Origin: an uncultured Alphaproteobacteria bacterium
GTDB lineage: Bacteria > Pseudomonadota > Alphaproteobacteria > Micavibrionales > Micavibrionaceae
Assembly: GCA_946481105.1 (NCBI GenBank)
Contig: CAMLMM010000045.1
Coordinates: 1-15,930, forward strand
DNA: 15,930 nucleotides
Direction of reading: 5' to 3'
In this document: piece after piece, positions 6,760 to 14,905 of the stretch
Position numbering within the stretch: the stretch's first letter is position 1
How the letters are laid out: each line of letters starts with the position of its first letter
Notes under the pieces: model-generated
What the model was told of the DNA's origin: nothing
The model's input: the letters and a program-made list of their open reading frames with translations, nothing else
Databases searched by the model: none
Position numbers and translations under genes: made by a program

Positions 6760-8715
6760 TTAGATAAGTATGGTGTTCAGAACGCTCGCACTGACATCGG
6801 TATCGAACGTAGCCACCAGAACCTTGGCCCCGCTGCCGGCCCCATCCGCATCGACATACAAACCGGAAACGCCGGAAGCATCTTTCTGGATGGACGCCAT
6901 GCCATTGGCGCCTAACAACGCATCCAGATCAATTTTATCTTCTCTTGCGCTAAAGCCGTGAATGACGTCATGGATATCAGGCAATTGATCGAAGACAAAG
7001 ACATCCATGCCGCCGCCGCCGTACAGATGATCCTGCCCCAGGCCGCCATAAAGGATATCACTCCCGCTGCCACCATAAAGGATGTCATTCCCGGCACCTC
7101 CATACAGCGTATCAGCATCATCCTCACCATACAGCGTATCATTCCCGTTGCCGCCATAAAGCTTGTCATTGTAATCATCACCATACAGCGTATCATTGCC
7201 ATCATGACCCATGATCACATCCGCCAGCCTGTCACTGCCCCTTAGGGTATTATCTGAAGCAGTCCCCTCCAGAGTCGGCAATGGTAAGACCGGAACTTCC
7301 GGTACGGATGGGGTATCAACGACCGGAACTTCCGGTTCAGTTGGAGCAGTATTTGTCTGGGTTTCCTGTATGATAGGAACGCCTGGCATGAAAGTGGTCA
7401 TGACGCCACCAATATCCGCTTTAAACGGTACCCTCATCAGGTCAGTCAGGCGAACATCTTCAAATTTTACCGTTGCGCCATCACTCAATGTCATAATAAC
7501 ATCACCGCCACTGACAATGAATTTCATCGCATTCAGTTCGGTAGCTGTATACCCGGTCAGCACCAGATAATCACTGGACGCGCCCATGGCAAAATCAGCG
7601 ATTGTCAGGGCACCATCACCACGGCCAACGATAAATGTATCGCGACCATAGCCACCTTTGGCCTCGTCCGCCCCGGTGCCACCATTGATGATATCGTCAC
7701 CCGCGCCGCCATACAGGAAGTCGGTCCCGGCCCCACCAATCAGCGTATCATTTCCATTGTCACCCCAGAGCTTGTCACTGCCGTCTTCGCCATAAATGAT
7801 ATCATTACCATCCTTGCCATAGACAACATCATTTCCTGCGCCTGCCTTGATAGTATCCGCATTAGCTGTACCATTCAGCGTCTCGCTATTACTTGTTCCC
7901 GTGATGGTGCTCGTAGTCGGCGTTGTTGGCGTTGTCGGAACTTCCGGCACCGTCGGAGTGGTCGGAACTGTCGGCGTATAACCTGGAAGTCCTCCCAATC
8001 CACTACCTTCTGTATGCCCGTAATCCAGGCCGTAGAAGGAAACCTGGCCTGTGCCCGTTCCGTTGTTTTCATTAACACCCAGATAAATCCCGGCCTTAAA
8101 GTAGAATGTATCCGTCTGCCATACATCATTAATAGGTGATACAGCGGTATATACCTGTCCGTCAGCATAAATATCAACCTTCAGCGTATTGCCTTTAGCA
8201 TCGATCTTATACGAGAATTGTTCACCCAAGTTGATCAGCGGAGCCATACCAGAGCTGTTCGCAAAGGTATACTTGAGCATTTTATTATCCGGACCGGCCT
8301 GGTCATTCATGAAATAAACGGTGTTTTTATCCCAGTACAGGCGGATAAGCTCTTCCTCTTTGCCATGGATTTGGCCAACAATAACACGGCCTGTGGCCCC
8401 AGTTGATAAAGTCGGCACCTGATCGACCTTCAGCGTTGCGGTCATCACCCCGCCCTCGCTGACTTTCCAAGCGGCTGGTCTGCCATTAATAATTTCACGG
8501 AGTTCCGAACGCGGATAGCTGGACCCACTGGTCGTTGCGCCATCATACGTGGCTTTAAAAACCATCGCGCCATCCGGAGCATCATAGAAATACGGGGATT
8601 CAAATCCTGTCAGATTATAAATCTCCAGCGCCTCTCCAATGTAGGTACCGTCCTTATCAACCGGCAATGTCAATTTCCAGTTATTTAACGCAAAATTATC
8701 AGAGTTAGTCGCCAT
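6760..8715 (-). CDS. secreted PL7-family alginate lyase with two RTX modules
   Basis: The protein is 651 residues from the ATG at 8713-8715, which has AAGGA seven nt upstream. Longer in-frame starts lack this. Residues about 7-233 form a polysaccharide lyase family 7 domain: RSELRE (69-74), QIH (115-117) with the catalytic Gln/His, and YFKAGIY (205-211) with the catalytic Tyr. It should cleave alginate by beta-elimination. A Thr/Pro/Val linker (about 246-270) leads to RTX block I (about 279-362, GGxGxDxxx nonapeptides), a beta-rich segment, a second Pro/Val linker (about 450-484), RTX block II (about 488-572) and a C-terminal tail like serralysin-type secretion signals. There is no Sec signal peptide, so type I secretion and Ca-dependent folding outside the cell are expected. 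No type I transporter genes are in the window. Guluronate or mannuronate preference cannot be told. Confidence 0.92.
   Translation of the reverse strand: MATNSDNFALNNWKLTLPVDKDGTYIGEALEIYNLTGFESPYFYDAPDGAMVFKATYDGATTSGSSYPRSELREIINGRPAAWKVSEGGVMTATLKVDQVPTLSTGATGRVIVGQIHGKEEELIRLYWDKNTVYFMNDQAGPDNKMLKYTFANSSGMAPLINLGEQFSYKIDAKGNTLKVDIYADGQVYTAVSPINDVWQTDTFYFKAGIYLGVNENNGTGTGQVSFYGLDYGHTEGSGLGGLPGYTPTVPTTPTVPEVPTTPTTPTTSTITGTSNSETLNGTANADTIKAGAGNDVVYGKDGNDIIYGEDGSDKLWGDNGNDTLIGGAGTDFLYGGAGDDIINGGTGADEAKGGYGRDTFIVGRGDGALTIADFAMGASSDYLVLTGYTATELNAMKFIVSGGDVIMTLSDGATVKFEDVRLTDLMRVPFKADIGGVMTTFMPGVPIIQETQTNTAPTEPEVPVVDTPSVPEVPVLPLPTLEGTASDNTLRGSDRLADVIMGHDGNDTLYGDDYNDKLYGGNGNDTLYGEDDADTLYGGAGNDILYGGSGSDILYGGLGQDHLYGGGGMDVFVFDQLPDIHDVIHGFSAREDKIDLDALLGANGMASIQKDASGVSGLYVDADGAGSGAKVLVATFDTDVSASVLNTILI
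7000..7254 (-). repeat. RTX nonapeptide repeat block II (coding)
   Basis: This is the C-terminal array of Ca-binding nonapeptides of the alginate lyase, with units such as GGNGNDTLY, GGAGNDILY and GGSGSDILY. Nucleotide-level direct repeats are also visible: CCATACAGCGTATCA occurs three times between about 7100 and 7200. Some units are degenerate (GDDYNDKLY, GEDDADTLY). It shares its layout with block I, suggesting module duplication. Confidence 0.9.
7630..7881 (-). repeat. RTX nonapeptide repeat block I (coding)
   Basis: This is the first Ca-binding array of the alginate lyase, with units such as GKDGNDIIY, GEDGSDKLW, GGAGTDFLY and GGAGDDIIN. It is followed by a DTFIVGRGDG-type end that parallels DVFVFDQLPD after block II. 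It lies directly after the Thr/Pro linker that ends the catalytic domain. Confidence 0.9.
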
Positions 8716-9113
8716 TCTGGTTTCCTTTTTTAAAGACAGGTTTTCATGACGCCCCGACGCACCCTCGTCGCAGCTGGTCATTGGAACGCAGACCATTCTT
8801 GCAGTTTCCTGCATACGAATTCAGCGTGATCCCATTTAGGTTTTCGGTTTTTTTAATTACCTCTGGCACGTTGAACTATTTGTTCTTGCGCCGTTTGAAG
8901 ATAGGCCACACCATATTTTCTGACGCTCGAATCTTCGGTCTCGCATCAAATTATGTAACAATCCTACGAAGAACTGATTTATGGAAGCTTAATGATATCT
9001 GGCTTTTTATTGACCTTGTAAATAAGCGAATCAGCGGGTTTCCGCATGTATTTGGAATATATAGAAAATGCGCTATACTGGCGGGAATTCATCATTTATT
9101 CAGATATAAACTT
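8716..9113. other. 398-nt divergent intergenic region
   Basis: This gap separates the alginate lyase start (minus) from the CDF transporter start (plus). It is AT-richer than its neighbours in its middle and right half. A plus-strand frame is open across it (from about 8781) and joins the CDF gene. The translation is unlike any transporter N-terminus and has no ribosome binding site, so I read it as noncoding. The only features I see are a candidate CDF promoter near its right end, a short CGAATCTTCG inverted repeat in its middle (about 8929-8938), and the lyase ribosome binding site. No confident lyase promoter or operator was found. Confidence 0.5.
9052..9079 (+). promoter_or_regulatory. 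candidate promoter of the CDF transporter gene
   Basis: TTGGAA (9052-9057, 4 of 6) is followed after 16 nt by TATACT (9074-9079, 5 of 6 to TATAAT). The expected start near 9086 would leave a leader of about 28 nt. No clear ribosome binding site precedes the ATG at 9114. Confidence 0.4.
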
Positions 9114-10049
9114 ATGCCTTCCCACAGTTCAAAATCAGTTATTTATGCTGCGCTTGCAGGTAACGCCGCCATTGCAGTTACAAAATTCATTGCCGCCGTT
9201 TTCACCGGAAGCGCGGCAATGATGAGCGAGGCGATACACTCCGTTGTGGATACAGGCAATCAGATTCTCCTGCTTTTTGGGCTGCGCCGTGCGGCAAAAC
9301 CCGCCAATGCCAAGCACCCGTTCGGGCATGGACTGCAGCTTTATTTTTATACGTTTGTCGTCGCTGTACTCGTATTTGGACTTGGGGCAACTGTGTCCAT
9401 CTGGCATGGTGTTGAGAAAATTATGCATCCTCAGGCCATACAGGACGTATGGGTCAACTATCTGGTGCTGGGCATCGGCATTGCCTTTGAGGGGGCTGTA
9501 TGGCTGGTGGCCTTCCGCGCCTTTAACGCCGAACGCGGAGAAAGCGGCATTATCGAGAGTATTCGTAACAGTAAAGATCCAACCATATTCACTGTCCTGT
9601 TTGAAGATACGGCAGCTCTGCTTGGGCTGTTCATGGCATTAATCGGCATCGCGCTCAGCCAATGGCTCAATATGCCTATGCTGGATGGGGTGGCTTCCGT
9701 TCTGATTGGCATGATTTTGACTGCAACGGCTCTTTTTCTGGCCTATGAAAGCCAGAGCCTGCTCACGGGCGAAAGCGCAGATAAGGAAACGCGGGACGGC
9801 ATCTTGCGGATCGCACTGGCTGAGCCGGGCATCGACCGGATTAATCAGAGCATGACCATGCATTTTGGCCCACATGACGTACTGGTGGCGCTTAGCCTTG
9901 ATTTCAGGGATAGTTTGAGCGCCGCCGACGTTGAACACACCGTCACACGAATGGAGCAAAAAATCAAAGCTGCCTACCCTCATGTCACACGAATTTTTAT
10001 TGAAGCGCAGAGTTTTGAGGCGCATCTAAGAGCGGCAAACCCGGCATGA
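9114..10049 (+). CDS. cation diffusion facilitator (CDF) metal transporter, SLC30A9-like branch
   Basis: CDF proteins export Zn2+, Mn2+, Fe2+ or similar ions from the cytoplasm in exchange for protons. The 311-residue protein has about five to six membrane spans. The HSVVD motif (H42, D46) in TM2 is the usual metal site, and HPFGHG (68-73) follows TM2. NSKDPTIFTVLFEDTAALLG (152-171) puts E164/D165 where most CDF proteins have HxxxD or DxxxD. This form is typical of the ZnT9/SLC30A9 branch. DGVASVLIG (191-199) is TM6, and a cytoplasmic C-terminal dimerisation domain (about 225-300) follows. I chose the ATG at 9114 because the preceding open frame has no homology. The ion is not predictable; Zn or Mn are the usual cases. 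It stands alone on its strand with a candidate promoter upstream. Confidence 0.9.
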   Translation: MPSHSSKSVIYAALAGNAAIAVTKFIAAVFTGSAAMMSEAIHSVVDTGNQILLLFGLRRAAKPANAKHPFGHGLQLYFYTFVVAVLVFGLGATVSIWHGVEKIMHPQAIQDVWVNYLVLGIGIAFEGAVWLVAFRAFNAERGESGIIESIRNSKDPTIFTVLFEDTAALLGLFMALIGIALSQWLNMPMLDGVASVLIGMILTATALFLAYESQSLLTGESADKETRDGILRIALAEPGIDRINQSMTMHFGPHDVLVALSLDFRDSLSAADVEHTVTRMEQKIKAAYPHVTRIFIEAQSFEAHLRAANPA

Positions 10050-10131
10050 TTTTCTGTAATCAAGCAAGAAAGTCCCTCTTTAAATGATATGTAGAATTAT
10101 ATATTGTCCTCATGACTATTAAGGGTTGAAC

Positions 10132-11046
10132 ATGAAGTTGTATGAAAAAGGCGTTAGCCTGGCACTACGTCATTTTATAAAGGAAATTGAGCCAGCGGCA
10201 TTCTCATGGCGCATGATCAGTGTTGAATTCAAGGATACCGAATCTATCGACACCAACCTTTTTCAGAAACTGCACGCCCAGGCTCTGCAGGAAAATTTTG
10301 AAAAACTTGAATGCCATATTTTTCGCCTGAAAAGAGGCCGCCTTCTGATGATTTTCTTCCAGGGCCGCGCCCGGGTCGTGGAAAAATCAATTGAGAGCTT
10401 CCTGCAAGCGCTGCGCTATGTTGAAATCGACGTGATTCTTGACGTGCTTGATCTTTCCATTGAATGGAGCTCACTTACACGCCTGACACAGCATATTCTT
10501 CCTGAAGAGGAGAAAATAGAAGCTGAAGATGCGGAAGCAGAAGAAGCATTACTCCATCCGCAGGAAGAAGAAAAAGAGGAAGAACCCGAACCTCCCCCCG
10601 AAGAAAACAAACTTGCGTTCCATCTGGACCCTGAGCGTATCCGCGCCATGAATCCCACACGCCAGGCGCGCTTTAAACCTATCATCCTGCTTGTCGAAGA
10701 TGATCCGCTGTTCCAAAAACTGGTGAAAGTATCCCTGCCGGAATATGAAATAATCACCGTAGAAACGGCCTGGCAATCTCTGGTATATTATCAACGCTAC
10801 CTACCGAATATAGTGTTTCTGGATATCAACCTGCCTGATGGAAATGGACTTGGCGTACTTAGCCAGATAACCGACGCCGACAAAGATTCATATATCATCA
10901 TGATAAGCGCGGACGCCCACCGGGATAAAATCATTCATGCCCAGGAACATGGCGCCAAAAATTTTATTGCAAAGCCATTTACCCGCAAACGCCTTTTGGA
11001 CGTGCTGGCTGACTTTACCGCCCGCCATAAACGCAACAAACCTTAA
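10132..11046 (+). CDS. response-regulator-like protein with unknown N-terminal domain
   Basis: The 304-residue protein starts at ATG 10132 with AAGGG six nt upstream. Residues about 1-122 form a mixed alpha/beta domain that I do not recognise (VEFKDTESIDTNLF, ECHIFRLKRGRLLMIFFQ). A strongly acidic, Pro-containing linker spans about 124-158. Residues about 183-300 are a receiver (REC) domain with acidic VEDD (188-191), phospho-acceptor D231 in FLDINLPDGNG, S259 as the switch residue and K281 in AKPF. All the expected phosphorylation residues are intact. No DNA-binding output follows, so the N-terminal part must be the output or localisation domain. The gene is convergent with the hybrid kinase and their stops share bases, which makes a signalling partnership plausible but unproven. 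A weak TATATT box lies at 10100-10105. Confidence 0.88.
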   Translation: MKLYEKGVSLALRHFIKEIEPAAFSWRMISVEFKDTESIDTNLFQKLHAQALQENFEKLECHIFRLKRGRLLMIFFQGRARVVEKSIESFLQALRYVEIDVILDVLDLSIEWSSLTRLTQHILPEEEKIEAEDAEAEEALLHPQEEEKEEEPEPPPEENKLAFHLDPERIRAMNPTRQARFKPIILLVEDDPLFQKLVKVSLPEYEIITVETAWQSLVYYQRYLPNIVFLDINLPDGNGLGVLSQITDADKDSYIIMISADAHRDKIIHAQEHGAKNFIAKPFTRKRLLDVLADFTARHKRNKP

Positions 11047-14000
11047 GACGGCTTGTTGCCATTCATAACTTCATTTAGTGCTTCTTTGACAGACGAATAG
11101 GCATCCTTGATCTCCTGAAGCATGTTTCGACGCTGTTCGGCAGTTGCGGGGTTCATATCCTGGGCCTTGGCGCACAGGCTCTGAAGCTGCGTCGCCCCAA
11201 CGCTTGTCGATCCTCCTTTAAGCTTATGCGCGGCCTCTACCCATTCATTGGACAGCCCGTCCACGCAATTCAGTTCCAGATGCTCAATATTCAGGTCCGA
11301 CTGCTCAATATATAACTGGATCAGCTCCCGCTCCAGGTCCGTATCCCCCCCTGACACATCCGACATATATTCCATGTTGATTACGCTTGATTTGTCCGGT
11401 TGCTGCGACTTTTGCTCGCCACTGGAAATATCATCCAGTGCGATCCAGCGCGATATAACCCGGCGAAAAACATCCATATTAACGGGCTTGCTGATATAAT
11501 CGTCCATACCGCAGGCTAGGCACATCTCTCTGTCCCCGACCATGGCGTTGGCTGTCATTGCCACAATGGGGGTGTGCGTCGCATTCTCGCCGCGTTCCAG
11601 CTCCCTGATTTCGCGCGTGGCATCGTACCCGTTCACAACCGGCATGTGACAATCCATCAGGATAAGGTCGTATGTGTCTTTCAGGACAGCCTCAATGGCT
11701 TCCTGCCCATTCTGTACCATCGTGACATGATTGACTTTGGCTTGTTTTAACAGGCGGCTGATAAATGCCTGGTTCAACGGGTGATCTTCTGCTACCAGAA
11801 CGCGCGCGTTGGAAACAGATACTTTATTGACGACCGATAAATCAGAATAATCGTTATTGACCTGTATAAGCTGGTCCAGGGTTGGCGAAAATTCTGTCGT
11901 TGGAAATGGTATCCGGCAGCGAAAAACAGATCCGACACCCAGTTTGCTCTGAACCGTAATTTCACCACCCATAAGCTCAACCAGCTGTTTGGTAATAGTC
12001 AGGCCCAGTCCCGTCCCGCCAAAGCGGCGGGTTGTCGAATCATCCGCCTGAGTAAATTTTTCAAAAATCACGGTCAGCTTGTCTTCGGCGATACCAATAC
12101 CCGTATCCGTGATGGCGACATCCACCATCATGCGCCCATCCTCCTGGGCAACGGCGTCAATATCCATGACGACCATACCGACTTCCGTGTATTTCAGCGC
12201 ATTGCCAACCAGGTTGGTCAGAATGCGTGAAAACCGGGTTGGGTCGCCACAAAGAAACGGCAAATTCTCACAATGCCATATTTTTTTGAGCAGCAGCCCC
12301 TTCTCGCTGGCGATTTGGGCAAGCGGGAAAAATACATTATCAATGACCGTTTCCAGAGAGAACGATACTTCCTCAAGAATAACGGAATTGGCTTCTATTT
12401 TGGAAAGGTCCAGAATGTCATTCACGATATCCAGCAGATTAACGGCTGACTTATGCAGGATGCCGAGCATTTCGGCATTTTCTACGCTCAAATTCTCGTC
12501 TTCCATCAACAGGCGCGCCATACCGATAATACTGTTCATTGGCGTCCGCAACTCATGCGACATGTTCGCCAGGAAATCAGATTTGGCAATGTTGGCGGTC
12601 TCGGCCTGCTCCTTGGCAATTCTCAATTCTTCCATCACCAGGAATTTCTCGGTGATATCCTGCAGCATGCCCAGCAGGATGGATGGTTTGCCTTGTTCGT
12701 CGTAAATGGGCACTTTCAGCGTATGCGCCATAAACGTGCCGCTACTGGTCGTTACGGGTTCGGCGTCTACCTCTACTAACTTCCCTTCGCCCATCACGCG
12801 TTGATCCGTAGCAAGAAAGAAATCCGCTTCAGTCTGGGGAAAAAGTTCGTAATCATTCCGGCCGATAACATCCTTCTCCTTTAACCCGAATACCTGCTCA
12901 GCCATACGGTTGATCATCAACCAGCGATATCCATTTTTGGCATCCTTGGCAAAAATCGCCAGCGGCATATTATTCAGCAGTGTGTCCAGAAGGGTTTTCT
13001 GGTTTTTCATGCTTAACTGAGCCGCCTCTGTCGTGTGGAGATTTCGGTAAAGAAAAATGAAAATTGTTATAAAGCCGATACAGGCGGCGATACTGGAATA
13101 CAGGATGGTGTTCCTTGCAAACACCGACGCGTTTCGCCGCTCATGCAGCAACTGAAAAAATTTATCCGACATATTATCGTATAACCCACCATACGACTTG
13201 ATCGCATCCGTTGCCGACTGAAAGAAAACAGTTGCAGAAACGGCGTCGGACCGGTCAAAGACAATCGATTTAAAATTATCCCGGAAAACCGTCATTTTGG
13301 GCAATACCGACTGGATGTAATATACTTTGAATTCGTTGGATTCCTCATTTGCGTCCTGCGCTTTGTCCAGATCGCTCAACAGACTTTCATTCAGCATTTC
13401 CAGCCGGTAATAAAGCCGCGCCATCTCTCCCAATTGTTCATTCGTCCAGGCCTGTGGCACGGAAGAAAGACGCACATTGGCAACCTGCCCCCTGATACTG
13501 CCTAATGTATCAACCAGATGCGGCATGGTAACAATCATGGAATTAGCTAGAATGTTACTGTCAAGCTGGGGATCAAGCGCAAGATTTGACTTCTGGCTTA
13601 TAACGCCCATCAACTTCAGGATACTATTTAAACCCTGCGTGTCGGCATAAAACTGCGACTGATGGGTCTGCGCTCCGGTGTCGGCCAGTTGTTTTTCAAT
13701 CATCCCGCGTATATCCAGCCATCCTTGCCGGACGTCGGCATCCAATCCGGAATTTTTATTGATCGTGTCGATATTCTCAATTTCTTCACGAATTTCCGCG
13801 CGAACCGATTCCAGATAGGCCGGGGTTTGCGTGTCGCCTGCCTGCTGAATGAAAATGCCCCCGCGCAGTTCCAGCAACGAATAAAACAAATCCATCAACC
13901 GGGCGTGATATACAATGCCGACACGCTCTTTCTCGGCAAGTTTTATATCAGCGTTTGTGATATTGATGCCCTGGTAAACAACGACAACCAGCGGCAATGC

Positions 14001-14792
14001 AAATAGGACGTTGCATAAAAGAATAATGAAAAGACGCCGCGCTTGTTGAAATATATAGACCCCGAAAATAAGACCGGTGATGACAGTGATTGTCAGGGCA
14101 AGTATGTCGAAATTCTGGTCCGAGTCAAACCGGCAATCCGCAAATGGTACAATGACGGCAGCGGCCATGCCGGTATAATGCATGCCGCAAATAGCTAGCC
14201 CCATGACCATCGCCGCCAGAATTTTCAGGTAAGTTTTATTCTTTCCTTCGTGCCGTCCCAGGTAAAAAATAATCGCCAGGGCTGCTCCCGACGCCGTAAT
14301 GGCAATAAGAATCGACAAGGCAAACAGCGAAGGGATATAATACATCGTCGCATCCATTTCCATGGCCATCATGCCCATATAATGCATGGCGCATATAGCC
14401 AGCCCCATCATAACCGCGGCCGCAATGAAGGGCAGAACACGCAGCTTGGATAAACGCGTCATCCACAAGGCGCAATAAGCGGCAATAATGGCGATCAGCA
14501 TGGAATAGATCGTCATGAAAGGATCATAGCTATGCACCATATCGGTACTGTAGGCGAGCATGCCGATAAAATGCATCGACCATATACCCGCCCCCAGCGC
14601 GAACGCGCCGCTGTAATGACAAATATTTTTCTTCGTTTCCGTCGTTGCGCGGAACATATCGGACGCGAGCGATAACCCTGTATACGATCCGAAGGTCGCT
14701 ATAAGATAAGAGAGCAGAACAAGTCCGGGAATATAATTTCCCTGAATGGCATTAGCGGGAATATCGCCGTGTAGGAATAAAAGATCGAACAT
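11043..14792 (-). CDS. MHYT-PAS hybrid sensor histidine kinase with REC and HPt domains
   Basis: This 1249-residue membrane phosphorelay protein begins with an MHYT domain of about seven spans (about 20-250). It has three motif copies: MHFIGM (73-78), MHYMGM (136-141) and MHYTGM (204-209). MHYT is predicted in the literature to bind copper and sense O2, CO or NO. A further span (about 255-273) leads to a long helical, probably periplasmic region (about 275-560) and another span (563-583). Then follow a PAS domain (about 600-715), HisKA with SHELRT (H746), HATPase with N864, DTGIG (896-900) and GGTGLGL (925-931), REC with D1003, D1047 and K1102, and HPt with H1189 in AHKLKGG. All catalytic residues are present. 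The N-terminus has a GGGG tract six nt before the ATG, a weak ribosome binding site. No DNA-binding partner lies nearby; the convergent REC protein is a candidate receiver. Confidence 0.94.
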   Translation of the reverse strand: MFDLLFLHGDIPANAIQGNYIPGLVLLSYLIATFGSYTGLSLASDMFRATTETKKNICHYSGAFALGAGIWSMHFIGMLAYSTDMVHSYDPFMTIYSMLIAIIAAYCALWMTRLSKLRVLPFIAAAVMMGLAICAMHYMGMMAMEMDATMYYIPSLFALSILIAITASGAALAIIFYLGRHEGKNKTYLKILAAMVMGLAICGMHYTGMAAAVIVPFADCRFDSDQNFDILALTITVITGLIFGVYIFQQARRLFIILLCNVLFALPLVVVVYQGINITNADIKLAEKERVGIVYHARLMDLFYSLLELRGGIFIQQAGDTQTPAYLESVRAEIREEIENIDTINKNSGLDADVRQGWLDIRGMIEKQLADTGAQTHQSQFYADTQGLNSILKLMGVISQKSNLALDPQLDSNILANSMIVTMPHLVDTLGSIRGQVANVRLSSVPQAWTNEQLGEMARLYYRLEMLNESLLSDLDKAQDANEESNEFKVYYIQSVLPKMTVFRDNFKSIVFDRSDAVSATVFFQSATDAIKSYGGLYDNMSDKFFQLLHERRNASVFARNTILYSSIAACIGFITIFIFLYRNLHTTEAAQLSMKNQKTLLDTLLNNMPLAIFAKDAKNGYRWLMINRMAEQVFGLKEKDVIGRNDYELFPQTEADFFLATDQRVMGEGKLVEVDAEPVTTSSGTFMAHTLKVPIYDEQGKPSILLGMLQDITEKFLVMEELRIAKEQAETANIAKSDFLANMSHELRTPMNSIIGMARLLMEDENLSVENAEMLGILHKSAVNLLDIVNDILDLSKIEANSVILEEVSFSLETVIDNVFFPLAQIASEKGLLLKKIWHCENLPFLCGDPTRFSRILTNLVGNALKYTEVGMVVMDIDAVAQEDGRMMVDVAITDTGIGIAEDKLTVIFEKFTQADDSTTRRFGGTGLGLTITKQLVELMGGEITVQSKLGVGSVFRCRIPFPTTEFSPTLDQLIQVNNDYSDLSVVNKVSVSNARVLVAEDHPLNQAFISRLLKQAKVNHVTMVQNGQEAIEAVLKDTYDLILMDCHMPVVNGYDATREIRELERGENATHTPIVAMTANAMVGDREMCLACGMDDYISKPVNMDVFRRVISRWIALDDISSGEQKSQQPDKSSVINMEYMSDVSGGDTDLERELIQLYIEQSDLNIEHLELNCVDGLSNEWVEAAHKLKGGSTSVGATQLQSLCAKAQDMNPATAEQRRNMLQEIKDAYSSVKEALNEVMNGNKPS

Positions 14793-14813
14793 AAGAAACC
14801 CCAGAAAAATAAT

Positions 14814-14827
14814 CGCCAGTATGGCAT
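14814..14827 (-). promoter_or_regulatory. possible extended -10 element upstream of the hybrid kinase gene
   Basis: On the minus strand ATGCCATACTGGCG contains TGCCATACT, an extended -10-like element (CATACT, 4 of 6), 25 nt before the kinase start. No convincing -35 is visible. It resembles ATGCGCTATACTGGCG at 9068-9083 upstream of the CDF gene. This is a weak call. Confidence 0.25.
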
Positions 14828-14869
14828 AATTTTAATCCGGTGTGACCTTAAATAGGTGGAATTTAGCAA

Positions 14870-14896
14870 AAACTATTTTCGTAATTTTAGGAAAAT
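14870..14896 (-). terminator. possible weak terminator after the tRNA gene
   Basis: On the minus strand ATTTTC (from 14891-14896) can pair with GAAAAT (from 14875-14880) across a 10-nt loop and is followed by AGTTTTT. The stem is short and AT-rich, so the call is tentative. It lies about 10 nt past the tRNA CCA end and before the kinase gene. Confidence 0.3.
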
Positions 14897-14905
14897 GATG
14901 GGAAC

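Noticed and set aside
6912..7245. Minus and plus frames within the RTX repeats that look like repetitive Met/Ile-rich proteins
   Set aside because: They are alternate-frame readings of the nonapeptide repeats, so the repetition is a by-product.
7000..7254. Possible CRISPR-like or tandem DNA repeat array
   Set aside because: Repeat units are degenerate, keep a 27-nt codon period and encode GGxGxDxxx, so they are coding RTX repeats and not spacers.
8716..8814. N-terminal extension of the alginate lyase on the minus strand
   Set aside because: The extra 33 residues have no signal peptide and no homology, while the ATG at 8715 has AAGGA at ideal spacing and begins just before the PL7 fold.
8781..9113. 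N-terminal extension of 111 residues on the CDF transporter
   Set aside because: The frame is open but unlike any CDF N-terminus, has no ribosome binding site, and contains a promoter-like element near its 3' end. The ATG at 9114 fits the family.
12079..12705. 208-codon plus-strand frame antisense to the hybrid kinase
   Set aside because: Ser-rich translation with no motifs; it lies opposite the conserved HisKA/HATPase region and is explained by codon bias there.
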